NCBI RefSeq assembly: GCF_028858725.1
Contig: NC_084773.1
Location: 2,222,350-2,286,349, forward strand
Direction of reading: 5' to 3'
DNA length: 64,000 bases
From: Colius striatus
Taxonomy: Eukaryota; Chordata; Aves; Coliiformes; Coliidae
Shown here: positions 10,201 to 32,169 of the stretch, piece by piece
Position numbering within the stretch: the stretch's first letter is position 1
Layout of the letters: each line of letters begins with the position of its first letter
Made by a program: the position numbers and the translations under genes
The notes under the pieces: model-generated
What the model was told of the DNA's origin: nothing
Databases searched by the model: none
Seen by the model: the letters and a program-made list of their open reading frames with translations, nothing else

Positions 10201-13200
10201 GGTGACCCTGCTTCTGCAGGGGGGGTGGACTGGATGATCTCTAAAGATCCAACCCCTACCATCCTGTGATTCTAAGGGCTCATAAGGGTTTGCAGCAATG
10301 GTTTGACTTCACCCATCAGTGGGTGATTTTCTGTAGAACTTGGCTCACCTCGTTGCTACTGAGAATGACATAGTAAGACTAGCTCTTACTTACAAGCCAA
10401 CATGTGTCTGCTTGTTGTCAGACCTGGTAGTGTTTGTGCACCTGGTATCTGAATATACTAGTGCAGAGAACAGCAGGTGTGGGTGTTTTGTCAAGGGGAA
10501 GCAGGAATGGGCACTCCGTGGTTTGCACCGCTGTTTTAAACGTGATTTGGAGTAGAAGCAGAGAATGTGTATAGAAGTGAGCTAGGAGGGCATTTCCCTT
10601 GTGGGCTTGCTTGAACTGCTTTAGCCTATCTCTTCTTCTCAATCCTTTAATAAGATGCCCAGGAGATACGAGATGCAAGAGGAATACAACCTCAATCAAT
10701 GAACTCTTGTTTGTTTTCCAGCGGATTGGACCAAAAATGTTAGATCATGAAGGGAAAGAAGTTCCAGGAAACAGAGGTTACAAATATTTTGGAGCTGCAA
10801 AGGATTTACCAGGAGTTAGAGAACTTTTTGAGAAGGAACGTAAGTAAATAGCAGCTCTTCTCAGGCACAAGTCTGCATCGCAGTGTGTCTGGAGTTCAAC
10901 TCCTGCTGTGGTACGTGTAACTGCATAGTCTGGCCTTAGATTGCCTAAGTGAAATGCTGGACACAAGTAATTAAGTAAATGCTGTTCCTTTGGCTGTTGG
11001 CACTTTAATAGAAGAACTAGAAAGGAATCAACTCTGTTTTCTACCAGGAGTTCAAATTAGCAAAGACTAATGTTCTATAGAAAGCTTCAAGATGACTTTA
11101 TTGATTAGTTCTAAGTTGTATTCAGAGTTCAGAATGTTTGCTTGAATATAATTGTAGAAGAAGGAATCAGCTTTCACATGAGGCAAAACCATGTGTAAGG
11201 GGATAAAGCTTTGTTTGGGTTTGTCATAGAAGGAGTGGGAATTGCTTGGGCCTGAAAAACGAGGCATGCCTGCTGAATCAGCTCCTTGCCAGCTGCACAG
11301 GCAAGTTGTGGCAAGTACAGGATGGTCTGGGGCAGCGTGGGATAGTTCTTTATTTGCTTGCATACAGTAGTCTTGCTCAGTATTGGTGGGGAAATGCCCA
11401 CACATGAGTGTAGAATTGCCATGGGCTGGGAATTGTGCAGTATGGAGCACTGGTGCCTGAGCAAGGTGCCTGTTGCTGCTGGGAGGTCCATAGGAGCCCC
11501 AAATGCCTTCCAGCCCCTCCCAGTCTCTTATTGTATGCCCAGCAATCTCGTAGGGACTCAGGGAATGACAGTCATGTTCTTTCAGCCCTCCCACCACCTC
11601 GGAAAACTCGAGCTGAGCTTATGAAATCCATTGATGCAGAATACTATGGCTACAGGGATGAAGATGATGGTATCCTGGAGCCACTGGAACAAGAACATGA
11701 AAAGAAAGGTATGTGAGGTTTCAAAGCAGTATCAATCAGGCCAAGAAGGGGTAATGGTGACCTCTGAAGCCGATACCCTTTTTATCCACTCTGTGGGCAT
11801 TGTTTCCTGCTGGGCTGTCAGATTTCATCTGTCAGTAGGTACCCAAGTCACTATTGTGTCAGGCATTTCAGGGCTGAGGTGCTTTAGAGCTGACTTTCAT
11901 ATTTACTGTTGTTAATGATTTCATGTTGTCAGCAAGTGATTGACTATTGAACCAAAATCTCCTTTTTTCCCCTCCCTTTTTTATGCCTAAGAGTGTAAAA
12001 GGTAGGTGGGACATCTGTGGAACTCAAGCAGTTTTCTCCCTCTTGTATGAAAACTGCACCATCTGCTTCCTGTCTCACCTAATTATCCATTAACAGCTGT
12101 TTAGCTTGATTGGAGATTAGAGGGAAAACCCTGAAGTCTGTGTTGCCTGTGTTAATTTATCTAGGTCATCTCTCTTGGAACCTTCACATGTTTGTGACTG
12201 TTTATTCCTTTGAACCCCGTGCTTTCTTAGTGGATAATATTTCTCCATGTGTCTTAGCTCTGTAGCTTGCTTTCTCCTGATTCAGCTGGTAAAGACATCA
12301 GGAGTATGAGTCTTGATTCTTAAAACCCTCTTTAAATTCAGCACTATGTGCCATCTCCTGGTGTTTATGTGGTTTTAGGCAAGAGGCCACACACCCCCTT
12401 CCTTTAAGGGCTTACCTGTTTTCTAAGTAGTTCTTTCAGTCCCTCTGGTGAGCAGTGTCTAATCTTGACTATCTGTTGCTGTTTGCATTGTGTTTGCTTT
12501 ATGATCTCTTCTTCTGAAGCTTCAACTGCTGGCAGATCCACAGTGTTTTGTAGGAAAAGATCCTGGTGTAGAACCTCTGACAGGCTGTTTCCCAGAACAC
12601 AGCAGATAAAACACTCAGATTTTGCTTCAGTGGGGCATCTTTTTGTATAAAATTCTCTCTTTGGAATTGGAGAGGAAAACTTTAATCAAAACTAGGTGGT
12701 CCTGCTCTGGCAGAGGGGTTGGGCTGGATGATCCTTCAAGGTCCCTTCCAGCCCTTAAGATCCTGTGATCTTCATGGTGTTGTATGTTGTAGATCATGCC
12801 TTGTCAGTTCGAGTATAGGGCAGGGAGGAAGAGGGGAGTAAAGGAAATACTTGGCTTATCTGTGTCCTGCAGCTTAGCCTAGAGCCTCAAACCAAGTGTC
12901 CAGCAGCTGCTGGCAGACAGCTGATAGCAGAAGTTGTGTGGTGCACTGCTCCCAGAACAGCCACTCTGTGTCCATCTTGCACATCTTCATAGTTGCAGAC
13001 AGGAGGGGAGGCTCATCTGGATTCCTGTGGTTATTGAAGAAAGTGGTGGTCTTTGGTGCCTGTGCCACGTGAAATAACGAGGCTGGAGATGCTAACAACC
13101 AATAGATGTGCAGTTAATGTACTGTTAATGCACAACAGCCAGGATTCCCTCAGGGTCACTTGTTTTCTGGGCACTTGTGATTTTTTCACCCTGTTACCAG

Positions 13201-16200
13201 AAGAGTGAAATTTTTGTGAAACAAAGCGTTGGAAAACCTTACTTAATTTGGGTGATTTTTCTGTTAGGAAACCACACAAAAGCCCAGCCATGTGCCACTG
13301 ATTAGATCTGGCATTCTCAGGGAGAGAATGTAATGTGGAACCTTTGAGAGCTGGGGGATGAGTGCTGGCTTCTGTTGATGCAGGCATCTCCTACTGCCTA
13401 GTTGCATTCCTCTTGCACCTCCCTGGGATTTTTATACACAGGCAGTGTCACTGATGAAGCTCCTTAAAGCTTGCTTTAGCATTCTGTTATGTAGTAGAGA
13501 TACAGCAGCCTAACAGCTCCTGACTAGCAACCAGTTACACAACTGACAGTGCTGCAAAGTAAGAAAGATGCTCTGTGAGATGAAGAGAGACTTATGTGGG
13601 TGGTCTCTGTAGGGAGTGTTATCATGTTTAATTAACTACATGCTGATCAACATTCCTGTAGCTGTTGGCATGCTGTAAGAACTATTTAGCCTGGTCATGT
13701 CACCCTTTGTTGCTCAGCTCAAAAAGTAGGTTGATGTTTATTCATGGCATTTAGAATCTAACATGTACCCAACTTAAGGCATTAGCAAGTGCCACAGTAG
13801 CACTGGGGTTTGCTCAGACCACCTTGATGTGTTTTACTAGATTAAGTCTGTGTTACTGACGTAGAGGATTTAAGTGAGAAGTCTGTGTGTTGAGAAGCTT
13901 TGGAAATAGGACTCTGCTGCTTTCACTTGCTCTGATACACTTGCCATTTTCCTTTGGTAACCAGTGATAGCAGAAGCAGTGGAAAAATGGAAAATGGAGA
14001 GAGAAGCACGACTTGCAAGAGGTGAGGAGGAAGAGGAGGAGGAAGAAGATATCTACGCTGTCAACGATGATGAGGTATGTGGTGGTGAAGGTGATGGAAC
14101 ATTGCAGGTCTCTACACTGCCTTCTTGGACTTACAGCAGCAGGCAGGTTCTCAGCTCTATCCTGCCCTTCTCTCTGACTCCCCGTAGAGTTGTCCCCATT
14201 CACTACAGGTTAGCAGTAGATGAGTACACTTAGAATCACACAATGGTAGGGGTTGGAAGGGACCTTTAGAGATCATCCAGTCCAACCCCCCTGCAGAAGC
14301 AGCTCCCATGTAGATCAGGTCACACAGGAATGTGTGCAGGTGGGTTTTGAAAACCTCCAGAGAAGGAGCCTCCACACCCTCCCTGGGCAGCCTGGGCCAG
14401 GACTCTCTTCACAATTCTCACACCCTCACTTAGTGCAGGACTGGACAGTGATGAAGGCTTGCAGCTAGAAAAGACCTTTTACTGGAGTGAGAAACAACTA
14501 ACAGCTGAGACCTTGTTGTGGTTTAGCTGTCAGTGCCTGGATTGCTGGTATTGGTAAGGCAGGATGTTGTTAGCACTGATCAGTCCTGCTTGGAAGTACA
14601 AGGAGTTCTGTGATTGGTACAATTTCACAATGGCAACACACAGCAAACCCAAGAGTTGCCAGGGTCTTGCTCATAGCTGAATCCTGATACAGCAAGGCTC
14701 TGCTGATGCTGCAGTCACTGCTGGGACATGCCTCTTGGTTCTCTATTCTCACTGCTTCCAGCGCCAGTCAGAGAAGTGAGGGATGTTGCCACTGCTCTCC
14801 AAGATCTGCAAAAGGGAAAGGAAACTAGTTCTTATTTCACAGTCCATGCCTAAGTGGGTTTATCACAATAATAATAGTAGAATAGTCCATGGTTAAAACT
14901 GATGGTTCCTTCAGTATCCTGGTTTACTTGCTTTATCCATGATTCATAACCCCAGCACTCGCTCAAGTGAGAGAACACAGTAGTACAGAGCTACACAGGG
15001 AAGTGAGATGTATATTTTTAAAGCACTTGCTTGCTTCTTGGTTAGTTGTCTCCTCTTTGGTTGATAGCTTTGCTTTGGCAGCCAGAGAGCCAAGAAAGCA
15101 ATAACCTGACAATGCTAAGGAGCAGCATCTGAACATGATGTTTGTCATATTGTTGTTCAGTCCTGTTCACCTGCTTGTGTGTAGAGCATTGACTGTGCTC
15201 TACCTGGTTCCTTCTTACAAAGCAAATAAGAAAGAGGGTTTTGATGACACTTTTAGAAAAGTAAACTTGGTGTGGCTTAATCTTTTTCTCTTTTTAGTCT
15301 GATGAGGAAGGTGGCAAGGAAAGAGAAGGTGAAGAAGGCCAACCTAAATTTATTGCACACGTTCCAGTGCCATCTCAACAGGAGGTAAGGCATCACAAAA
15401 TTCAGTTGCAGAGATGCTCTCTGGCTTTTGAAAGATCTTAACTTATGGCAGGTCATCAGTAAAAGTCAGCCATCCTGACTGTTTGCCATTTCTGGGACTT
15501 GACTCTGCAGCTGTTTAATCCTCTTGCAGATGCCATGGGACTGGTGTCATTGCTGTAGCCCATTTCACCTGAGAATTTCATAAGCACTGCATAAATTGGA
15601 AAGTGTTGTTATGATCAAGATGACCCTGATTGTGTCCATACTGTGTTTATCTGCTGACAGTGTAACTGGGGAGGGGGGCTTAAAATTGAAGGGGATTGTT
15701 TCTGAATTGCAGGGTTTTGCTCTCAGAAGTTTCCTACAGTTATTTTAGTGGCATGACCGTGAACAGACTAATATATACCCTAGAGCAGTTCCAAAAGAAT
15801 GTAGCTTAACAGTGACAGGTGCTGGAGTTCTGTACCTTTTGGTAGGTACACCTTTAGGTCACACAGTGAGTGGTGGCTTGCCCCCTGCTGCCATATGTCA
15901 GATGCATTCTCCTGGGAAGTCATGATCCTGCATACTCAACAAAATATGCACAGAATGGATCATCAGAACTGCAGGAGAGAAATAATGATTAAAGACATTG
16001 CTCTCTGGCCAACAAAGAGAGCAATACTGAGAGTCAAAACTGTATTTCTAGGAGATAACCACTGATGTACATAGCAGTCTTTTTGAATTAGACAGTGGTC
16101 AGTATAATCTTCTCTGGTTTTTGTGGCAAATCCCTCCATATCTGGTGCCTGTGGGATTATGACTTCTAGATTCTGAAATAAAGTTAAGGCTCAGCACACT

Positions 16201-16832
16201 TTTGAGAGATACTGTGTGCACTTTGGGCAAATAGAAGTCATACCTGAGATTGGAAAGTGTGTTGTGGGTTGCTATTGGTAGAGCTTCAGAGCCACATATT
16301 GTGGAACCTGCAGACAAAGTTGAGGTCAGAGGTTCATAGCCCTTCACTCACTGAACTGTAACTTCTAGTGTGACAACTCCACATGTTCTGCTTTTGTTAA
16401 AGCACTGTCTGAGACAATTGTTTGAAACAAAATTGAAGTGACTGTACTGAGAGCAAAATAAAATGGCAGCTGTTGTCCTCATCAAGAAGGGCAGGGGCAT
16501 AGGTCTGAAATGCAGGCATCTGCTTTACTGCCTCTTTTGACCCACAGGAACTTCAGTTGGGTATTAAAAAAGATGATCCTGACTCATCTTAATTCAACTA
16601 GTACACCCTCTAACTTTCACAGTCTGTTTTCTGTGGTTTTCTTCCTCCTGCCTCAATAGCTAAGTATGTGAGAAGTCTTGGCATCTCAGTTAAGCTGAAT
16701 GTCATCCTATTTTTGTGTTTGCAGATTGAGGAAGCTCTTGTACGGAGAAAGAAGATGGAGCTGCTTCAGAAGTACGCCAGTGAAACCCTCCTGGCACAGA
16801 GCGAGGAGGCAAAAACACTGTTAGGGTTGTAG
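4254..16832 (+). CDS. ISY1: ISY1 splicing factor homolog, complete coding region in 11 exons
   Basis: Pre-mRNA splicing factor of the ISY1 family, a component of the activated spliceosome (NTC/XAB2-associated) in the nucleus. CDS joins 4254-4256, 4440-4462, 5980-6031, 7806-7871, 8626-8668, 8818-8930, 10722-10839, 11586-11708, 13965-14074, 15298-15384 and 16725-16832. The frame is continuous and gives 281 aa (human 285). The start is chosen because ATG precedes the family N-terminus [16 protein letters not shown]. Other family signatures are [20 protein letters not shown] (residues 63-82), [32 protein letters not shown], an acidic E-run (about 199-208) and [18 protein letters not shown] near the C-terminus. 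All introns are GT-AG with good consensus. There is no frameshift or missing exon. The central Glu run is a little shorter than in mammals. CR1 fragments fill several introns. Confidence 0.97.
4440..4462 (+). CDS. ISY1: ISY1 exon 2 (23 nt, residues 2-8 plus part of Met9)
   Basis: A micro-exon between CTCTTTCAG and GTAAGT, encoding ARNAEKA and the first two bases of Met9. It is phase-compatible with exons 1 and 3. Confidence 0.93.
5204..5632 (+). mobile_element. CR1 LINE 3' fragment in ISY1 intron 2
   Basis: A 5'-truncated CR1 copy starting within AGATGATGGAGTGGAGCATC and ending ACCCTTAACATTCTGTGAC. It is closely similar throughout to the copy at about 27430-28015, including shared subfamily wording such as GGATGAGTTCCTGTGTGCCC. 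No open frame. Confidence 0.93.
5980..6031 (+). CDS. ISY1: ISY1 exon 3 (residues 9-26)
   Basis: Encodes (M)[17 protein letters not shown], between TTTCTTTAG and GTATGA. Matches the conserved ISY1 N-terminus. Confidence 0.96.
6955..7077 (+). mobile_element. CR1 LINE 3' tail in ISY1 intron 3
   Basis: About 120 bp with the classic CR1 end: a CACCTGGACACGTTTCTGTG-type segment, then CTTCCAACCCCTACCATTCTATGAT. Confidence 0.93.
7806..7871 (+). CDS. ISY1: ISY1 exon 4 (residues 27-48)
   Basis: Encodes [18 protein letters not shown] then WRRQ; flanked by AACAG and GTAATG; 22 whole codons. Confidence 0.97.
7993..8395 (-). mobile_element. CR1 LINE fragment (antisense) in ISY1 intron 4
   Basis: Starts with the reverse complement of the CR1 tail (ATCACAGAATAGTTTAGATT, then GGAAGG) and runs through the reverse of a CR1 3' region (CTCAGCCTTTCTCTG near the far end). 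It is old and diverged, with no coding potential. Confidence 0.8.
8626..8668 (+). CDS. ISY1: ISY1 exon 5 (residues 49-62)
   Basis: Encodes [14 protein letters not shown] plus the first base of Ala63, with an ACTAG acceptor and GTAAGT donor. A long T-rich tract lies upstream at about 8530-8595. Confidence 0.96.
8818..8930 (+). CDS. ISY1: ISY1 exon 6 (residues 63-100)
   Basis: Encodes the strongly conserved helix [20 protein letters not shown] followed by [17 protein letters not shown]. Donor GTGAGT. Confidence 0.97.
9125..10274 (+). mobile_element. CR1 LINE with reverse-transcriptase remnant, ISY1 intron 6
   Basis: The longest CR1 copy in the window, in sense orientation. The plus frame at 9099-9401 encodes an RT segment containing [13 protein letters not shown] and, further on, [24 protein letters not shown] stop follows at 9399-9401, and the DNA where the catalytic Asp-Asp motif would lie (about 9405-9420) no longer encodes it. 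The rest is decayed ORF2 and 3' UTR ending at ATCCTGTGATTCT. It is dead as an autonomous element. Confidence 0.95.
10722..10839 (+). CDS. ISY1: ISY1 exon 7 (residues 101-139)
   Basis: Encodes [20 protein letters not shown] and then [19 protein letters not shown], plus one base of Pro140. Acceptor TTTTCCAG, donor GTAAGT. Confidence 0.97.
11586..11708 (+). CDS. ISY1: ISY1 exon 8 (residues 140-180)
   Basis: Encodes [20 protein letters not shown] and the acidic stretch [20 protein letters not shown]. Acceptor TCTTTCAG, donor GTATGT. Confidence 0.97.
12690..12772 (+). mobile_element. CR1 LINE 3' tail in ISY1 intron 8
   Basis: A short tail: GGTCCTGCTCTGGCAGAG, GGGCTGGATGATCCTTCAAG, then the ending CCTTAAGATCCTGTGATC. 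Confidence 0.85.
13965..14074 (+). CDS. ISY1: ISY1 exon 9 (residues 181-217)
   Basis: Encodes [20 protein letters not shown], an acidic Glu run, then DIYAVNDDE. Acceptor AACCAG, donor GTATGT. Confidence 0.97.
14233..14440 (-). mobile_element. CR1 LINE 3' fragment (antisense) in ISY1 intron 9
   Basis: Begins AATCACACAATGGTAGGGGT and continues with GATCATCCAGTCCAACCCCC, the reverse complement of the CR1 tail, through CTGGGCAGCCTGGGCCAGGA. It lies about 160 bp from exon 9 and disturbs no splice signal. Confidence 0.93.
15298..15384 (+). CDS. ISY1: ISY1 exon 10 (residues 218-246)
   Basis: Encodes [18 protein letters not shown] then [11 protein letters not shown]. Acceptor TTTTTAG, donor GTAAGG; 29 whole codons. 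Confidence 0.97.
16725..16832 (+). CDS. ISY1: ISY1 exon 11, terminal (residues 247-281)
   Basis: Encodes [20 protein letters not shown] then [15 protein letters not shown] and stop TAG at 16830-16832. The mammalian protein ends LLGY; here the last residue is Leu. Confidence 0.97.
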   Translation: MEEALVRRKKMELLQKYASETLLAQSEEAKTLLGL

Positions 16833-17800
16833 CACTGCACCAGCATGTCCTGGCTTTTGCATAATCCATCTAAAAACAACAGGCTCCCATGTTCTGGTAG
16901 CAGACACTTCTAGCTTTGAAAGCTCCTGTGGATGTTAAGAGTGAAGCTGCAATGTGTTGGTGGTGTCACTGCTGCTCTGCCCGCTGTATCCTGACTGTAA
17001 GTGTACACTTCTTTCTCACATTGGGTTTTGCTGAGTTGAATCCAGAAGTAGCTTATTCTGTTGTACCTGGTCAGGCAAGAACCTGTTTAGAGGTGCTTTG
17101 ATGGCAGATCTTAGGAGTGACTTCTAAGTGGGTTTGGTTCTTTATATAACACGTGCAGTGTGTCCAAAAGCTGTTGCCCTTTTAGTAGCTTGTAACAGTG
17201 CCTGGGTGAATTGCTTCAATGCTGGATATTTCAGCAGCACTTGTAAATAACACCCAACTTTGCAATACCTTGTTCAAGTATTTGTAGTAAAACTTCCTTT
17301 ACAACCTGATGTCTTGTTTCATTCTATCTCAGAGCTTTGTGCTGTTTGCCTGATGGTAGCCAAAGGGTGGGAGCTCAGCAGCTGTCCACACGACGCCCCG
17401 AAGCTCTGCATCGCTGCTGTGTGTCCTGTGACAAGAGACTGCTCACAGCTGTGCCTCTTGGGAGTCTCAGGGGTGACCAACGTTGTTACATGGGTCTGGG
17501 TGACTGGAACTGGGCAGCTGCAGCTGTGGAGTAGCAGTGCTGTCTGAGGAATACAGGATTTAACAACCAAGCAACCAATTGGTCTGGGATTAAACTAAAT
17601 AGTTTGAGAGTATTTAGAGTTTCTAGATACTCTTAGTATTCAGCTCTATTTATTGTAAATAGTTCACTCCAGAGCAATCAAAGCTCTGAATTACAGAGCA
17701 AGCCTTGTCTCTCATGGTTTAAGTCACCAGACAAAAGAAGCCTTGAAAAAGTGGATTAAAATCTCTTAAAAAAGAGAATAAATCAAAACCTCAAGTACTG
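16833..17800 (+). other. ISY1: ISY1 3' UTR (extent inferred)
   Basis: Non-coding DNA after the stop. The best poly(A) signal candidate is AATAAA at 17777-17782; an ATTAAA at about 17590 is weaker. No gene or repeat is recognised inside. Confidence 0.5.
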
Positions 17801-19189
17801 ATAGCAGGCAGCTAACATTCCCAACACATCTTTCTCTCTCCCTGTTAGCAGCTTAGCTTTCTCTGCTTTTTAACAAAGCAGCAAGTGAATATGTTTATGA
17901 TTTATCATTTGTTGCAAGCATCTCTCCAAAGTTGTTCTTAGTTTTTGCTGCAACCCCTCAAATGTTCTGCTCTTGGGTTTAGAGAAGGTATTTTTATCCA
18001 CATGCTCTCCATGTTTGCTGTCAAGGCAACGCTGACCCAGAGTTCCTTCCCTGAAACCCCTGGCCACCAAGAACTGGAACCCCTGTGCCAGCAGGGTTGT
18101 GCTCTGGCAGTACTGGTTGTATGCATCTGTGGCATAGGAGACACAAATCAAAAGGGTAAAGGCAGATCAAGGACAGAGTGACAACGACAGAAGGATAAAA
18201 GGAATAAAGAGAGAAACTGAGACACAATGGTAATTGCTTTTGTGCTCAGAGGAGTAGCTACCAGCCCTGAGCAAGACCAAGACACACACAAAGATGCTTC
18301 TGAGGCAGTGCTGATCTCTGCTGACTCACAGAGAGCTGGAGTAAATGTACAGAACTGCAGGATGGAGCTGTGCAATGCCAGCTATGGCTGCTGCTTGAAC
18401 CCACTGTACTACACAATCACTCTGCAGGTCTGTGCACGGAACATTTTGAAGCCGAATGCTCTTTTGGGCTGCATCTGAGCCAACAAACTGCAGAGTAACT
18501 GTTTGCCAGCAGTGGCCTATAGCAAAATGCTGCTTGTGCAGACCCTGGAGTTTGGTCTGGGAAGCTTCTGTAGCCAAGTCTCAAACTGATCTTGTAGCTT
18601 GTCCAAGGGAATGAATTGGTGTGTAGGCTCAGCAGTAACTCTTCCTTAGACATGTGGCTGCTGTCAGCTGACTGTTTGTACCAGCTGTATAATGCCTCAG
18701 CCTCCAACCTGTCAATGTTTCTCTAATGTCCCTTTATCCACGCTTATGTGTAGCTTGTTCTCTTGTCTGCTTCAGAGTTCTGCACTGTGCATGATCCTGG
18801 CTGGAGCTTTGGGGAGATCACCTCCCTAATTGTCCTCTGCAGCAGTGTTGGCTTGCTTTTGAGTTTTAGAAATGCATTCAATTCTGTTCCATTTATTGCC
18901 AGCCACATAAGTGGTGCAGACTGAATTACACCTGCCTTGGTCTGTGTCTCAGGGAGTGCAGTGCCACCACTGGATCAATGTCTCCCTGGAGTCTGAGGGC
19001 GTGGTGAGGAGAATTTGTTGGCAGCACGGGGAAGTAAGTGGATTTACCTAATCTATATTAGCAGAGGAGCAACGTAATCAGAGAGCTCTGCAGAGCATCC
19101 ATTAACTGATGACATTTTGTGCCTGTTTTCACACTTTATAGTCTAGTTGCTGGGAAATACCTTTGCAATACAGATTGAAGGTACTGCAG
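17801..19189. other. ISY1-HDHD5 intergenic DNA, no gene seen
   Basis: Several short open frames occur on both strands, but none has a recognisable domain or splice structure. No repeat identified until the CR1 fragment that follows. Confidence 0.55.
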
Positions 19190-19845
19190 TGTTTGGGTAA
19201 CCTCAAAGTTCTGGTGGGCAGCAAACTAACCATGAGCAGCAATGTGCCCCTGGGGGCAAGAAGCCAATGGTATCCTGGGGGCATCAAGAAGAGTGTGGGC
19301 AGGAGGGCCAGGGATGTTCTGCTCTCCCTCTGCTCTGCCCTGCTGAGGCCTCATCTGGAGTCCTGTGTCCAGTTCTGGGCTCCTCAGCTCAAGAGGGACA
19401 GGAAAGTGCTGGAGAGAGGCCAGTGCAGGGACACCAAGATGCTCAGGGGACTGGAGCATCTTCCTTCTGAGGAAAGGATGCTGGACCTGGGGCTGTTCAG
19501 TCTGGAGAAGAGGAGACTGAGGGGGGAATCTCATTAACACAAGGGTTTAAAAAGTGTTTGTCAGGAGGATGGGGTGACACTTTTTTGTCCAGTGACAGGC
19601 AAGGGGTAATGGGATGAAGCTTGAACACAAACAGTCCCACTTAAGGAAAAGCTATTTCAGTGCTGAGCTGAGGGAGCCCTGGCCCAGGCTGCCCAGGGAG
19701 GGTGTGGAGGCTCCTTCTCAGGTTTCCAACCCCACCTGGACACCTTCCTATGCCCCCTGAGCCAGGGGAACCTGCTTGAGCAGGGGCTTGGGCTGGAGCA
19801 GCTCTGCAGGGCCGTCCCCACCCTACCATTCGGGGATGGTCTGTA
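19190..19845 (+). mobile_element. CR1 LINE fragment upstream of HDHD5, GC-rich variant tail
   Basis: A 5'-truncated CR1 from the RT/3' region (CTCATCTGGAGTCCTGTGTC, CAGTTCTGGGCTC) to a tail reading CCCCACCCTACCATTCGGGG. The last 100 bp share the G/C-shifted wording (GCCCCCTGAGCCAGGGGAAC) with the copy at 2900-3142 and with no other CR1 here. The tail ends about 50 bp before the HDHD5 minisatellite. Confidence 0.92.
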
Positions 19846-19894
19846 TACAAATGCGTTTTCTCTGAGGTGCTGGCAGCCGGACACGCCGCCGGGG

Positions 19895-20176
19895 CGCTAT
19901 CCCGGGGCCGCTTTGCTGCTGCTGCCGGGCTGGGCCGTGTCCCGGGGCCGTGTCCCGGGGCCGCTTTGCTGCTGCTGTGGCCGGGCCGCTATCCCGGGGC
20001 CGCTTTGCTGCGGCTGCGGCGGGGCCGTGTGCCGGGGCCGCTATCCCGGGGCCGCTATCCCAGGGCCGCTTTGCTGCTGCTGCTGTGGCCGGGCCGTGTC
20101 CCGGGGCCGCTTTGCTGCTGCTGTGGCCGGGCCGTGTCCCGGGGCCGCTTTGCTGCTGCTGCGGCGGGGCCGTGTG
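19895..20176. repeat. GC-rich minisatellite with CTG runs upstream of HDHD5
   Basis: Six copies of a core CCGCTTTGCTGC followed by short CTG runs, starting at 19908, 19961, 20000, 20066, 20107 and 20145. They are joined by variable linkers of the type CCGGGCCGTGTCCCGGGG. Unit length is about 38-41 bp, with two longer spacings (53 and 66 bp) caused by extra 13-14 bp CCCGGGGCCGCTAT/GTGT blocks. It is unrelated in sequence to the ISY1 array. Confidence 0.93.
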
Positions 20177-20368
20177 ACAGGGCGCCCCCCCGCGGCCGCG
20201 CCGTGCGCCTGCGCGCTGCGCCGCGCTGTCCGGTGCCGGTGTGACGTCACGCGTGCTGGCGGCGGGGCGGGGCGGGCGCTGCCGCCCGCTATAAGGGGCA
20301 GCGGCGGCTGGGCCGGGCCGGGCCGGGCGTTGCTGCCGCTGCTCCCCTTTGCCCTCCCCGCGGCCGTC

Positions 20369-32169
<11,801 letters not shown>

